Assembly: GCA_017553635.1 (NCBI GenBank)
Contig: JAFZKN010000016.1
Span: 1-47,162 of the forward strand
Length of the DNA: 47,162 nt
DNA from: Treponema sp.
Lineage (GTDB): Bacteria; Spirochaetota; Spirochaetia; Treponematales; Treponemataceae
Direction: 5' to 3'
The translations under genes were made by a program, and so were the position numbers. Positions 1 to 7,864 of this stretch are shown here, piece by piece. Every line of letters starts with the position of its first letter. Positions within the stretch are counted from its first letter, which is position 1. The notes below the pieces were generated by a model that was given only the letters and a program-made list of their open reading frames with translations, had not been told where the DNA came from and searched no databases.

Positions 1-2
1 AA

Positions 3-542
3 GCTCACCCGGATGTATTTAACATTCTTCTTCAGGTACTTGATGACGGGCGTCTTACAGATTCTCAGGGAAGACTTGTTGACTTTAAGAATACAATTAT
101 AATCATGACAAGCAATCTTGGAAGCGACATGATTCTCGAAGCCGATACAAAGGAAAAACTTGATGCGTTAAAAGAACCGATTGAAAATCTCTTAAAGTCA
201 AAATTCCGTCCCGAGTTTTTAAACCGTATCGATGAAACTGTAATGTTCTCACGTCTTGATAAAGACTGCATCGAAAAAATTGTAAGGGCACAGCTTGACA
301 GGGTTCAGTCGAGACTTGAAGATAAGCACATAACTTTATGCATTGAACAGTCTGCAGTAAGTTTTCTTGTTGAAAAAGGTTATGATCCGGCATTTGGTGC
401 GCGTCCTGTAAAGAGAGCGGTTCAGAATTATCTTGAAAATCCTCTTGCGAAGCTCATGCTGTCGGATAAGGTTTTAGAAAACAGCCGGTTAAAGATTTAT
501 AAAGAAAACGGTACAGATTCGCTGAGTGTAAAGGTAGAGTAG
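3..542 (+). CDS. clpB: ClpB disaggregase, C-terminal part (5' end outside window)
   Basis: This is the last ~180 codons of a Hsp100 AAA+ chaperone that, with DnaK, pulls proteins out of aggregates in the cytosol. The open frame runs in from position 3 without a start. Visible motifs are the end of the second ATPase domain (LQVLDDGRLTDSQGR), sensor 1 (IIMTSNLGSD), the FRPEFLNRIDE arginine-finger region and the sensor-2 GARPVKRA motif. It ends with the ENPLAKLML tail typical of ClpB D2. ClpA and ClpC diverge in this tail and ClpA and ClpX carry a ClpP-binding IGL/F loop, which is not in the visible part. The gene converges on rlmJ, 53 bp away; a weak hairpin (CGCA at 558 with TGCG at 585) lies between. 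Family assignment is strong; nothing can be said about the N-terminus. Confidence 0.93.
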   Translation, partial: AHPDVFNILLQVLDDGRLTDSQGRLVDFKNTIIIMTSNLGSDMILEADTKEKLDALKEPIENLLKSKFRPEFLNRIDETVMFSRLDKDCIEKIVRAQLDRVQSRLEDKHITLCIEQSAVSFLVEKGYDPAFGARPVKRAVQNYLENPLAKLMLSDKVLENSRLKIYKENGTDSLSVKVE

Positions 543-595
543 GAGAAGTGTTTTTTTCGCATGGTTCCCGTCGGGAGACATATCTGCGTTGTGTT

Positions 596-1516
596 TTAGA
601 ATACTTCTACACTCCATGAGGTTGATTCATTTTTATAAATCTTCTTTGCGATGTAAGAAAGATTGTCTTTTGTTTTTTCATCAAGTTTCCACGGCATGTT
701 TATTACAAGCATACCGCTTCCGTATAGGCGTGGTGGTCCTGAATTATCTTTTAGAGAAGTTTCTATGTGAGAATCAGGTCTGTTTATTAAAAGCTCTGCA
801 TCCATTATCTGAACTTTTTCATCCCGCGCTTTTACTGTTGCAATGATGTTGTTTTTCATTGCATTTATTTCTATGATGCGGTGAGATAAAAGTGGATACC
901 ATAATGCTATTATTCCGACATTCCATTTTCTGTTAAGCTTTAAGACTGTTTCACCTGTAAGTTTGTATTCATCTTTTTCTTCATAACTCGGATCTATCAG
1001 ACATATTCCACGTTTAATGATCGGTGGAGAAATTGCAATTACATCTTTTAATCCGTCGGTATGATGAACCTGTGTTTTAACTTGAACTTTATTTTTGCCC
1101 AGAAGAATGAGAGGTTCTTTTTCTGCATTCTGGGAAAGCAAATCGATTTCTGAATTGTTAAGCTCGCTTATGATATGACAGCATGTACTGTCTGTAAAAA
1201 TTTTTTCTATTTCTACTGAACCCGGGTAAAGATTGTGATTTTTGTAAAGAGTGCAGATCTTGTAATAATTTGAAAGGCTTTCTGGAAAATCTATTTCGTT
1301 CATTTTCATCAGAAGAGATATTATTCCAAGCTGTGCTTCACCTGTCTTTAAATTACCGGGATCTGTAAGAGAATAAATTCCACTCCCTGCATGTGTATCA
1401 AAAACAGTGTAGGGCTTATCTTTTAAATTGAGTGTTTCTAAGATATTAGTTAAGACAGAATGCTTTAAGATGTCTGCATGGTTTCCAGCGTGAAATGAAT
1501 GACGGTAGCTTAACAT
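596..1516 (-). CDS. rlmJ: RlmJ-like 23S rRNA adenine-N6 methyltransferase
   Basis: Predicted SAM-dependent methyltransferase of the RlmJ (YhiR) family, which methylates A2030 of 23S rRNA in E. coli. The 306-aa protein starts with the family hallmark LSYRHSFHAGNHADILKH. It then shows the SAM-site FDTHAGSG (about residues 39-46) and the catalytic DPSYE (about 175-179), in the expected order. Length is close to the usual ~280-300 aa. The gene starts 3 nt after the ParB-like gene ends and is the last gene of the PBP1A operon. The link to cell-wall genes looks positional rather than functional. No odd residues were seen. Confidence 0.9.
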   Translation of the reverse strand: MLSYRHSFHAGNHADILKHSVLTNILETLNLKDKPYTVFDTHAGSGIYSLTDPGNLKTGEAQLGIISLLMKMNEIDFPESLSNYYKICTLYKNHNLYPGSVEIEKIFTDSTCCHIISELNNSEIDLLSQNAEKEPLILLGKNKVQVKTQVHHTDGLKDVIAISPPIIKRGICLIDPSYEEKDEYKLTGETVLKLNRKWNVGIIALWYPLLSHRIIEINAMKNNIIATVKARDEKVQIMDAELLINRPDSHIETSLKDNSGPPRLYGSGMLVINMPWKLDEKTKDNLSYIAKKIYKNESTSWSVEVF

Positions 1517-1519
1517 GGT

Positions 1520-1924
1520 TTACTTAAAGAGCTTTCTGATTGACTCAAAGATCCATTTAAAGAATTCTATAAATGCATTTAATATTCTTCTGAAGAAATT
1601 CGGATTTCTTAATTTTTCGAGACGCTTGTAGCCTTCAAGAAGTTCTGCATCCGTAAATTCTTTTCTCTGATTGTTTTCTTCGAGTTCAAGTTCTAATTTT
1701 GTAACGGGAGAAATGTTATTAATGATTATTGCATTAATATTTGTCCAGCCTATTTCTTTTGCTGCCTGAAGTCTCCGCTCGCCGGCGATAAGTCTGTTTT
1801 TACCGTCAATTGTAATCGGGTTTAAAAGACCATATCGTCGTAAGCTGTCTTTAAGCGGTTCAAGATTTCCGAGATCCTTTCTGATTCTGTTTTTAACCTT
1901 TATCTCTGAAATATTTATAAGCAT
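1520..1924 (-). CDS. ParB N-terminal-domain protein with hydrophobic tail
   Basis: A 134-aa protein whose first ~95 residues read as a ParB/sulfiredoxin-like domain. It has an 'NxxRKDLGNLEPLKDSLRRYGLLNPI' type start, then the GERRLQAAKEIGW motif (about 48-60), which in ParB proteins forms the CTP-binding GERRxxAA box. The HTH and dimerisation domains of true ParB are absent. Instead the last ~25 residues are an aromatic, basic amphipathic or hydrophobic helix (NAFIEFFKWIFESIRKLFK), suggesting peripheral membrane attachment (inference). It has a good SD (GGAG) and sits between PBP1A and rlmJ in one operon. It is not the chromosome partitioning ParB. Function unknown. Confidence 0.75.
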   Translation of the reverse strand: MLINISEIKVKNRIRKDLGNLEPLKDSLRRYGLLNPITIDGKNRLIAGERRLQAAKEIGWTNINAIIINNISPVTKLELELEENNQRKEFTDAELLEGYKRLEKLRNPNFFRRILNAFIEFFKWIFESIRKLFK

Positions 1925-1942
1925 TTTTTCTCCATAAATATT

Positions 1943-4474
1943 TTAATCCATAAACTGGTTGGAATCATCATCTCCAGACTGCTTTTTTGATTTACTTGGT
2001 TTTGAATCGTCAAGGAAGTCGAGATTAAGTTCAAGCTCGCCGTTGTCGTCAATTTCAATCTTCTGTCCAGAGAAAATTTCTGCATCCTGAGCACGTATTA
2101 CAAAGATATCCCCAGAACTTCCTTCTGAATGAATATGACAGTGTTCTGTCGGATTTGTTCCGTCCATAAACCACAGTGTTACAACATTCTTACAGTTTTC
2201 ACTAGGCCATTCACCTGTTTCTGCACAGACAGTCGCTTTATGAACTTTTCCTTCCGGCATAGGGAATTCTTTAAACGGCAAATCTTTATTTGCAAACATC
2301 ATAAAGTCACCCCAAGGTGGACCTGCAAGGGTTGCACCTGTCATTCCCATACCCATTGATTTACCCGGAGTGTCAAATCCAAACCAAACGGCACAAGTGT
2401 AATAAGGAGTAAATCCGATTGCCCATGCATCACCCCAGTTTTGTGTTGTACCTGTTTTTCCAGAAACAGGCATATTGAAAGTCTTACCTGTCTGCTTGTC
2501 AATGAATGTAAATTTAGAACCGGTAAGACTTGGATCGATTGAACGCATTGCAGCACCGTATCTTAATGTACCGATTGTTACAGAACTTTCCATAATCTTT
2601 GTCATTACAAAAGCATTCTCAGGAGAGATAACCTGTTTTGGTTTTAATATTGCTTCACGAACTTTCTGGTCGTTGTTGATGATTATGTTTCCTTTTCTGT
2701 CTTCTACAGTTCTGATTGCTGTAGGCTGAATTGCTTTTCCGCCGTTTGCAAAGATTGCATATGCTCTTGCCATTTCGATTGGACGAACAGAACATGTTCC
2801 AAGTCCGAGCGGGAAGCCAGGAATAAATGCACGTGATGGAAGTTCTTTTTCAGGAATTCCGAGAAGATCAACCATTCGTTTGATTGATGCATCAAACCCG
2901 GTCTGTTCGAGAAGTTTCAGCGCAGGAATGTTAAGAGAAAGAGCAAGTGCCTTCCACATAAGTGTAGGTCCATGCCATGCACCGCCATAGTTGTTCGGAA
3001 GATATGGAGTTCCATCTGGAGATGTAAACTTGTATGGTGCATCATCAAACATTGTTGCTGCGGTAATTTTCTTTGTATCAAGTCCTGCAGAGTAGTAAAG
3101 AGGTTTGATTGAAGATCCAGGCTGAACCTTTGCCTGTGTAGCACGAATCAACTGGTTACTCTGATCAAACTTACTGCCACCGATAAGAGCTGTGATATAT
3201 CCTGTATCATTTTCAATATTTATGAGTGCACCTTCGATTGTAGAAGCCTTTGCTTTATTCTGAGCCATTGTAGTTGATCTGTTGATAATTCCGACTTTAA
3301 GATTTTCAATACCACATAATACAGAGAATATATCAATCATCGGAGTTATGTTTTCTGTAAAGTTTGAAATGGTTTTTGAATTTGCCCTCTGACCGGACAT
3401 CTTTAAATCTTTTAAGTCAAAGAGAAGAATTGCCATTTCTGCCATCGGAAGATAAGTTCCTACTGCGTAACGCTGTTTATATGCAGATTCAACCTGATAC
3501 TGTTTGTTTGCATTTTCTATCTGGCGTTCCATGATTAACTGAGCCTGACGGAGATGTGCAAGGTTTCCTGTTGTATTAACAGTAAAACCGCTTTTGTAAA
3601 TATCATCATCACCGTAAATCATGTCAGCAAGTTCACGACGAACATATTCACTGAACCATGGAGCTTTATCATCACGGTTATAGTATGCAGAAGTATTGAT
3701 ACGTGTGTAGTCAAAGTTTAACCAGTAATCGTCAAACGATTCATCACTTTCTTTTTGAGTAATATAACCTTCTTTTACCATTGAATCGAGAACATACTTC
3801 TGTCTGTCTTTTGCTGCGTTTGGATGTTCAAACGGATTATATTTTGTCGGGTTGGAAAGCTGAACTACAAGAATAGCTGATTCTGCAGGTGTAATTTCAC
3901 GCGCACTGTGTCCGAAATAATAAGTACTTGCTGCATTTACACCTCCGGTACCACCACCGAATGGAATCTGGTTAAGATAAAGTTCAAGAATTTCTTTTTT
4001 AGAATAGCGGCGCTCCATCTGGATAGCCCACCATAATTCCCTTAACTTTCGTTTTAATGACATCTCCTTTCGGTTACAGTACAGAGTACCTGCAATCTGC
4101 TGTGTTAAAGTTGAACCGCCACCGAGAGAAAGATGTGTTACCTGACCGATCATAGCTCTTATGATTGCGAGTGTATTAAATCCGTGGTGTTCATAAAAGA
4201 TTCTGTCTTCGCGGGTGATGAGGGCATCGACCATGTGTTTTGGAAGTTCATAGATTGAAATTACTTCGCGTTTTTCATCAGAAGTAAATTCTGTAATCAA
4301 TTCACTGTTTATATCAAGAATTTTTGTCGGCAGAGCCTGAGACAAATCCAGAAACTGTTCTATGTTAGCGGTGTTAAAAGATTCGGCAATACCGAGTCCG
4401 AGTAATGTTCCTAATGTTACTGCAAAAAAGATATTGAGTGAGATAAATACATTAATAGATTTTTTATTTTTCAT
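1943..4474 (-). CDS. Class A penicillin-binding protein (PBP1A)
   Basis: Bifunctional peptidoglycan synthase of 843 aa that polymerises glycan strands and cross-links peptides on the outer face of the inner membrane. One N-terminal membrane anchor (about residues 8-30) is followed by a GT51 domain with EDRIFYEHHG (89-98) and GGGSTLTQQ (118-126). The transpeptidase domain has the SxxK serine at about 454 (GSSIKP), SLN as SxN (about 512) and KTGT (about 672). All catalytic motifs are intact. The C-terminus is a short acidic and serine-rich tail. It is the first gene of an operon with the ParB-like gene and rlmJ. The start is set by the first Met before the anchor. There is no SD; the promoter places transcription start at the ATG itself (see 4481-4509). 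Confidence 0.95.
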   Translation of the reverse strand: MKNKKSINVFISLNIFFAVTLGTLLGLGIAESFNTANIEQFLDLSQALPTKILDINSELITEFTSDEKREVISIYELPKHMVDALITREDRIFYEHHGFNTLAIIRAMIGQVTHLSLGGGSTLTQQIAGTLYCNRKEMSLKRKLRELWWAIQMERRYSKKEILELYLNQIPFGGGTGGVNAASTYYFGHSAREITPAESAILVVQLSNPTKYNPFEHPNAAKDRQKYVLDSMVKEGYITQKESDESFDDYWLNFDYTRINTSAYYNRDDKAPWFSEYVRRELADMIYGDDDIYKSGFTVNTTGNLAHLRQAQLIMERQIENANKQYQVESAYKQRYAVGTYLPMAEMAILLFDLKDLKMSGQRANSKTISNFTENITPMIDIFSVLCGIENLKVGIINRSTTMAQNKAKASTIEGALINIENDTGYITALIGGSKFDQSNQLIRATQAKVQPGSSIKPLYYSAGLDTKKITAATMFDDAPYKFTSPDGTPYLPNNYGGAWHGPTLMWKALALSLNIPALKLLEQTGFDASIKRMVDLLGIPEKELPSRAFIPGFPLGLGTCSVRPIEMARAYAIFANGGKAIQPTAIRTVEDRKGNIIINNDQKVREAILKPKQVISPENAFVMTKIMESSVTIGTLRYGAAMRSIDPSLTGSKFTFIDKQTGKTFNMPVSGKTGTTQNWGDAWAIGFTPYYTCAVWFGFDTPGKSMGMGMTGATLAGPPWGDFMMFANKDLPFKEFPMPEGKVHKATVCAETGEWPSENCKNVVTLWFMDGTNPTEHCHIHSEGSSGDIFVIRAQDAEIFSGQKIEIDDNGELELNLDFLDDSKPSKSKKQSGDDDSNQFMD

Positions 4475-4480
4475 TCTTAT

Positions 4481-4509
4481 ATAGTAGATAATATTGATGA
4501 TTTTGTAAA
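4481..4509 (-). promoter_or_regulatory. Promoter of the PBP1A operon, apparently leaderless
   Basis: On the minus strand TTTACA (4509-4504), a 17-nt spacer and TACTAT (4486-4481) are followed by six bases and then the ATG at 4474. Spacing puts +1 on the A of the start codon. No Shine-Dalgarno precedes the gene. Confidence 0.55.
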
Positions 4510-4598
4510 TAGCGGCGTTTTATGTTCTGGCTTAAAGAAAGATCTGAATTTTCCAGCTGTTTTGAGATTTCACGGTTACATGCCATTGCGTTAAAGCC

Positions 4599-4676
4599 AA
4601 AAAAAAGGCCGGATCAGGTCCGGCCATGCCCATCAGGCAGTCAGGAGCATGGGTGGGAGGGGAAAATGCCCCTGAC
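4599..4676 (-). ncRNA. Candidate small RNA with C-rich loop and intrinsic terminator
   Basis: On the minus strand, three stem-loops follow one another. The first is an 11-bp stem (4676-4666 with 4650-4640) closing a pyrimidine-rich loop TTTCCCCTCCCACCC. The second is a small TGCC/GGCA hairpin (4638-4626). The third is a 7-bp GGCCGGA/TCCGGCC terminator (4625-4607) followed by eight Us. Orientation is supported by a G-U pair in the long stem that would be an A-C mismatch on the plus strand. A GATAAT -10 box at 4688-4683 places +1 exactly on base 4676. It also lies downstream of the gene ending at 4731, so it could instead be that gene's structured 3' end. Not SRP, RNase P or tmRNA by motif. Confidence 0.5.
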
Positions 4677-4682
4677 ACTTAT

Positions 4683-4712
4683 ATTATCGTCCTTAATATG
4701 CGAATTCTTTAA
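4683..4712 (-). promoter_or_regulatory. Possible promoter of the candidate sRNA
   Basis: TTAAAG (4712-4707), an 18-nt spacer and GATAAT (4688-4683) on the minus strand. The -10 is fair and the -35 is weak. The predicted start coincides with the first base of the long stem at 4676. Confidence 0.35.
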
Positions 4713-4730
4713 TAATTTTTAAGAAATTTA

Positions 4731-5738
4731 TCAGTTTTCTGTAAGGTCAGCATCTAACCGTACATTTATAGAGTAGTTTCTGCCTTCCTGGATGGTTACC
4801 TGCTTGATGATTTCGTAGCCGCCAAGAGAAAATTTAAGGGTATGCTCGCCCGGGGCAAGCGATAAAGAGCCGTTTTTAACCTCTGCAGCCTGGTTGTCGA
4901 CTGTTACGTGGGTTCCCTGAGGCATCGAAATGAACACCTGGGGAGCCGTACTCTGTAAATCTATGTCGAGGAACGAGTTTTTGCCGACTTCGATGATGCA
5001 TGAGCGGTTTTCTGTCCTTACAGAAGCAGCGCTTATTGTAATATTCCTTACGCCGGGCTTTAAGTAGACGCTGTTGTTTTTGTCCAGTTCAACCTGTTTA
5101 TCATCTACGATAACCGTAAGGTCAGAAGGGTGGTTTTTTGTCCTTATCACCAGGCGGCCCTTGTTTATGAGAATCGGCTTTGCCGTAATTACAAACTGAG
5201 CGTTGTTTATTTCCTGCGGAACACCCTTCATTGCAAGCTGGTTTCTTATGAACACAAAATTGCGTGAGTGCTCCGGAATGAGCGTTTTATCTGCGTAAGG
5301 TGTTTTCTGGATTGTGTTTCCCCTTATAAGCGGAATCTGTACTGTAAGCGAAACAAGTCCCGGGTAAACAGAAGTGTAGAGTTCCTTTCCTGTATAATCG
5401 ATTGTCTTTTCTGACGGGAAAGGACTTACATTTTCATAAATTGAATAGATTATAGTGTTGGGGCACTTTGTTACGATGGACGGAATTTTTATGTTAAGTT
5501 CAATTCCCTGGATAAAAGAAAGGTCTTCGGGAAGCTTGATGAAAATTGCATCGTTTATTCCTGCATTGACTGTAGCAGAAGCATTTGTATCTATTGTTCC
5601 GTCCTGGTTTCTGATGGATTCAAGAGAAAGAACGGCCGTTTTACGCACGCGGAAGCTTTCTGCAGACAAAGAAGCAGCGCCTGCAAAGGCAAATAACAGT
5701 GAGAAGCTTAAAACTCTTAGAACTTTTTTTCCTAGCAT
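4731..5738 (-). CDS. Exported PEGA-like beta-sandwich protein
   Basis: Unrecognised 335-aa exported protein. A signal peptide is clear (basic start, hydrophobic run, cleavage near ASLSAES at about residue 27). The middle is beta-rich without known motifs. The C-terminal ~140 residues contain two or three short repeats resembling PEGA domains: 'GRLVIRTKNHPSDLTVIVDD', 'QVFISMPQGTHVTVDNQ' and 'LSLAPGEHTLKFSLGGYEI'. PEGA domains are common in surface-associated proteins. It starts 2 nt after the LysM-M23 gene ends and has no own SD, so it is probably translated by coupling. A periplasmic or outer-membrane-associated role in the envelope is inferred from this pairing. Confidence 0.7.
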   Translation of the reverse strand: MLGKKVLRVLSFSLLFAFAGAASLSAESFRVRKTAVLSLESIRNQDGTIDTNASATVNAGINDAIFIKLPEDLSFIQGIELNIKIPSIVTKCPNTIIYSIYENVSPFPSEKTIDYTGKELYTSVYPGLVSLTVQIPLIRGNTIQKTPYADKTLIPEHSRNFVFIRNQLAMKGVPQEINNAQFVITAKPILINKGRLVIRTKNHPSDLTVIVDDKQVELDKNNSVYLKPGVRNITISAASVRTENRSCIIEVGKNSFLDIDLQSTAPQVFISMPQGTHVTVDNQAAEVKNGSLSLAPGEHTLKFSLGGYEIIKQVTIQEGRNYSINVRLDADLTEN

Positions 5739-5740
5739 TT

Positions 5741-6703
5741 TTAATGTCTGATGTACGCGTTAGGATTTGCCGGCTGCCCGTTCTGACGTATTTCAAAGTG
5801 AAGGTGTGCTCCTGTAACCCTTCCTGTTTTTCCGACGAGTCCTATTTCCTGTCCGGTTGCGACTTTCTCTCCATTCTTTGTTACTTTAATTTTTGAAAGA
5901 TGTGCATAGATGCTTGTCAAACCGCTCGGGTGCTTGATAACTATGTAGTTTCCGAAAGTAGGATCCATTCTTACAATAGAAATAACGGTTCCTTCTTTAC
6001 ATGCAAAGACTGGAGTTCCTTCCGGGGCTGCCATGTCAATTCCTCTGTGAAACTGTTTTGAGCCGTTAAAGGGACTGGGTCTGAATCCGTAATCCGAAGA
6101 AAGCCAGTAGTGATCAAGCGGGGTCCTCATTTTTACGTCAAGAAAAAAAGCCCTCGTTGTCGCATCCAGCTTTTCTGCCGGAAGATGTAAAAAAAATCTT
6201 TCGTTTATATTATAGCAAAAAAATTCATTATCGTCCAACTTATCAATGCAATTTTTTTGAATTAATGCTTCAAGTGAATTAAGCGGTTTTTCTATCCTTA
6301 TTTTTCCCGTGTCGGGTATAAAAAGCCCGGATGCCGTCGGAATAAGGAGAGTCTTTCCTTCGATTACATAGTCGGCGTTTGCAATGTTGTTAAGGCTTGC
6401 AATTGTTTCGACCGGAATATTGCACCTTGCAGCAATCCAGAAAAGGGTTTCTCCTTTTTTTGGAACATATGCATAAAAAGTGTTTGTAATGGGCTTTCCT
6501 TTTGCAAGGTCTTTATAAAATTCCATGAGGTCCTGTGAATACTGGTTAAAAAGGACGTCTTTTATGTCGAGCTTTTCGATTACCGGAACTCTGTCTGTCT
6601 TTATATACTGAACCTGATAATTACCGTTTTCCTGAGAAAAAAGTACGGTACAGGCAGTTGAGAAAAGGGCAAATATAAATAGTTTTTTAAATCTGTTCAG
6701 CAT
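5741..6703 (-). CDS. LysM and M23 peptidoglycan metallopeptidase
   Basis: A 320-aa exported protein. The signal peptide is followed by a LysM-like peptidoglycan-binding segment (YAYVPKKGETLFWIAARCNI to TLLIPTAS, about residues 78-125). A C-terminal M23 (LytM/lysostaphin-like) domain occupies about 205-315. The zinc ligands are present: HRGID (HxxxD) and HLHFE (HxH), so the peptidase should be active, unlike EnvC-type degenerate homologues. The likely role is cutting cell-wall cross-bridges during growth or division. First gene of a two-gene unit with the PEGA-like protein. It has no SD; a -10 box six bases before the ATG suggests a leaderless mRNA. Confidence 0.9.
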   Translation of the reverse strand: MLNRFKKLFIFALFSTACTVLFSQENGNYQVQYIKTDRVPVIEKLDIKDVLFNQYSQDLMEFYKDLAKGKPITNTFYAYVPKKGETLFWIAARCNIPVETIASLNNIANADYVIEGKTLLIPTASGLFIPDTGKIRIEKPLNSLEALIQKNCIDKLDDNEFFCYNINERFFLHLPAEKLDATTRAFFLDVKMRTPLDHYWLSSDYGFRPSPFNGSKQFHRGIDMAAPEGTPVFACKEGTVISIVRMDPTFGNYIVIKHPSGLTSIYAHLSKIKVTKNGEKVATGQEIGLVGKTGRVTGAHLHFEIRQNGQPANPNAYIRH

Positions 6704-6709
6704 AGTTCT

Positions 6710-6737
6710 ATAATAAAAAAGGACTTAAAGCCGTAAA
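6710..6737 (-). promoter_or_regulatory. Promoter of the LysM-M23 operon, overlapping a terminator
   Basis: TTTACG (6737-6732), a 16-nt spacer and TATTAT (6715-6710), then six bases to the ATG at 6703. The promoter lies inside the 3' end of the ferredoxin terminator, so readthrough and initiation share the same DNA. Confidence 0.45.
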
Positions 6738-6760
6738 AGAAACAACTCTAAGCCCTTTTT
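6716..6760 (-). terminator. Intrinsic terminator of the ferredoxin gene
   Basis: Arms 6749-6760 and 6716-6727 pair as 12 bp on the minus-strand RNA, including one G-U pair that would be an A-C mismatch on the plus strand. The 3' arm ends in a U run. This orientation fits the ferredoxin gene ending at 6778. Confidence 0.75.
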
Positions 6761-6777
6761 CTTGTAAAAGATATAAA

Positions 6778-6948
6778 TTAGCCTTCTACAATTGCTCCTG
6801 TAGGACATGTTCCTGCACATGTTCCACAACTGATACATTTACCAGCATCGATAGTGCGTGCTCCGTTAGCTTCTGAAATAGCTCCTACCGGGCATTCTCC
6901 TTCGCATGAACCGCAGTTAACGCACTGGTCAGTAATTTTGTAAGCCAT
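6778..6948 (-). CDS. 2[4Fe-4S] bacterial-type ferredoxin
   Basis: A 56-aa protein (starts MAYKITDQC) with two complete CxxCxxCxxxCP motifs: CVNCGSCEGECP and CISCGTCAGTCP. These bind two [4Fe-4S] clusters. It would carry low-potential electrons in the cytosol, for example between pyruvate:ferredoxin oxidoreductase and hydrogenase or Rnf in an anaerobe (inference from lifestyle). SD AGGAGA is 6 nt before the ATG. It is a monocistronic gene with its own terminator at 6716-6760. Confidence 0.95.
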   Translation of the reverse strand: MAYKITDQCVNCGSCEGECPVGAISEANGARTIDAGKCISCGTCAGTCPTGAIVEG

Positions 6949-7120
6949 AATTGTCTCCTATGCCGATATTACCATAAAATAATACCAGTAATTTGGTTAA
7001 TTAAAAAATATCACATAAAATGGTAAAAAGCAATAAAAAAACTTTATTTTTACAAGAAAATTGGTTATAGTAATTTAAGTAGAGAGCACAGTTTAAAGCA
7101 ATCTGGAGTTTACCTTAATC

Positions 7121-7852
7121 ATGGAAAAGAAAATGACAAAAGCAGAAATTGCAGGAATGATAGATCATACTCTTTTAACAGCCTATGCACAGAGAAAAGA
7201 CATAAGAAGACTTTGCAAGGAAGCGAAACTTTATCATTTTGCAAGTGTATGTGTAAACCCCAACTATGTTGCTTATGCAAAAGATCATCTTACCGGAACT
7301 GATGTAAAAGTCTGTACTGTAATCGGTTTTCCACTCGGTGCTGACACTGCAAGTGTAAAAGCTTTTGCTGCAGAAGATGCAGTTAAAAACGGTGCAGACG
7401 AAATTGATATGGTAATAAACATTGCCAGTGCAAAAAATCAGAATTTTGACCGCGTCGAAGAAGATATAAAAGCAGTTGTTGACGCTTCTAAAAAAGCAGG
7501 AAAAGAAAAAGACAGAAAAGTTATTGTAAAAGTAATTCTTGAAACCTGTTATCTTACTGATGAAGAAGTTGTAAATGCGTGCATCGCTGCAAAAAATGCA
7601 AAGGCAGATTTTGTAAAAACTTCTACAGGCTTTGGAAGTCCAAAAGAGCTTGATGGAACAGTTTTACCGAACGGAGCAAGTGTTCATCATGTTGCGTTAA
7701 TGAAAAAAACTGTAGGAGACTCAATGCAGATTAAGGCAGCAGGCGGAATTCGTTCTGTAAGGACTGCAATTGATTTGATTAATGCCGGAGCTACAAGACT
7801 TGGAACTTCAAGTGGAGTTCTTATTGTTGAAAGCTGGGATGCAGAAAGTTGA
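7121..7852 (+). CDS. deoC: Deoxyribose-phosphate aldolase
   Basis: Class I aldolase converting 2-deoxyribose-5-phosphate to glyceraldehyde-3-phosphate and acetaldehyde in deoxynucleoside catabolism. The 243-aa protein shows the N-terminal IDHTLL motif, EIDMVIN with the catalytic Asp (about residue 96), the Schiff-base lysine in FVKTSTGFG (about 166), and the second active-site lysine in IKAAGGI (about 205). Length is typical. GGAG lies 12 nt before the ATG at 7121; an internal Met at codon 5 is an alternative start. There are no other deo genes next to it. It converges on the MBL-fold gene with only 12 bp between the stops. Confidence 0.95.
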   Translation: MEKKMTKAEIAGMIDHTLLTAYAQRKDIRRLCKEAKLYHFASVCVNPNYVAYAKDHLTGTDVKVCTVIGFPLGADTASVKAFAAEDAVKNGADEIDMVINIASAKNQNFDRVEEDIKAVVDASKKAGKEKDRKVIVKVILETCYLTDEEVVNACIAAKNAKADFVKTSTGFGSPKELDGTVLPNGASVHHVALMKKTVGDSMQIKAAGGIRSVRTAIDLINAGATRLGTSSGVLIVESWDAES

Positions 7853-7864
7853 TTTTTTTATTCT

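Noticed and set aside
4599..4676. SRP (4.5S) RNA, because of GGATCAGGTCCGG on the plus strand
   Set aside because: The conserved GGAAGGAAGCAGCC apical loop is missing, and the pairing and U-run favour the minus strand.
4522..4722. 66-codon plus-strand ORF across the structured region
   Set aside because: No SD, composition unlike coding neighbours, and it runs through the terminator and long hairpin of the candidate RNA.
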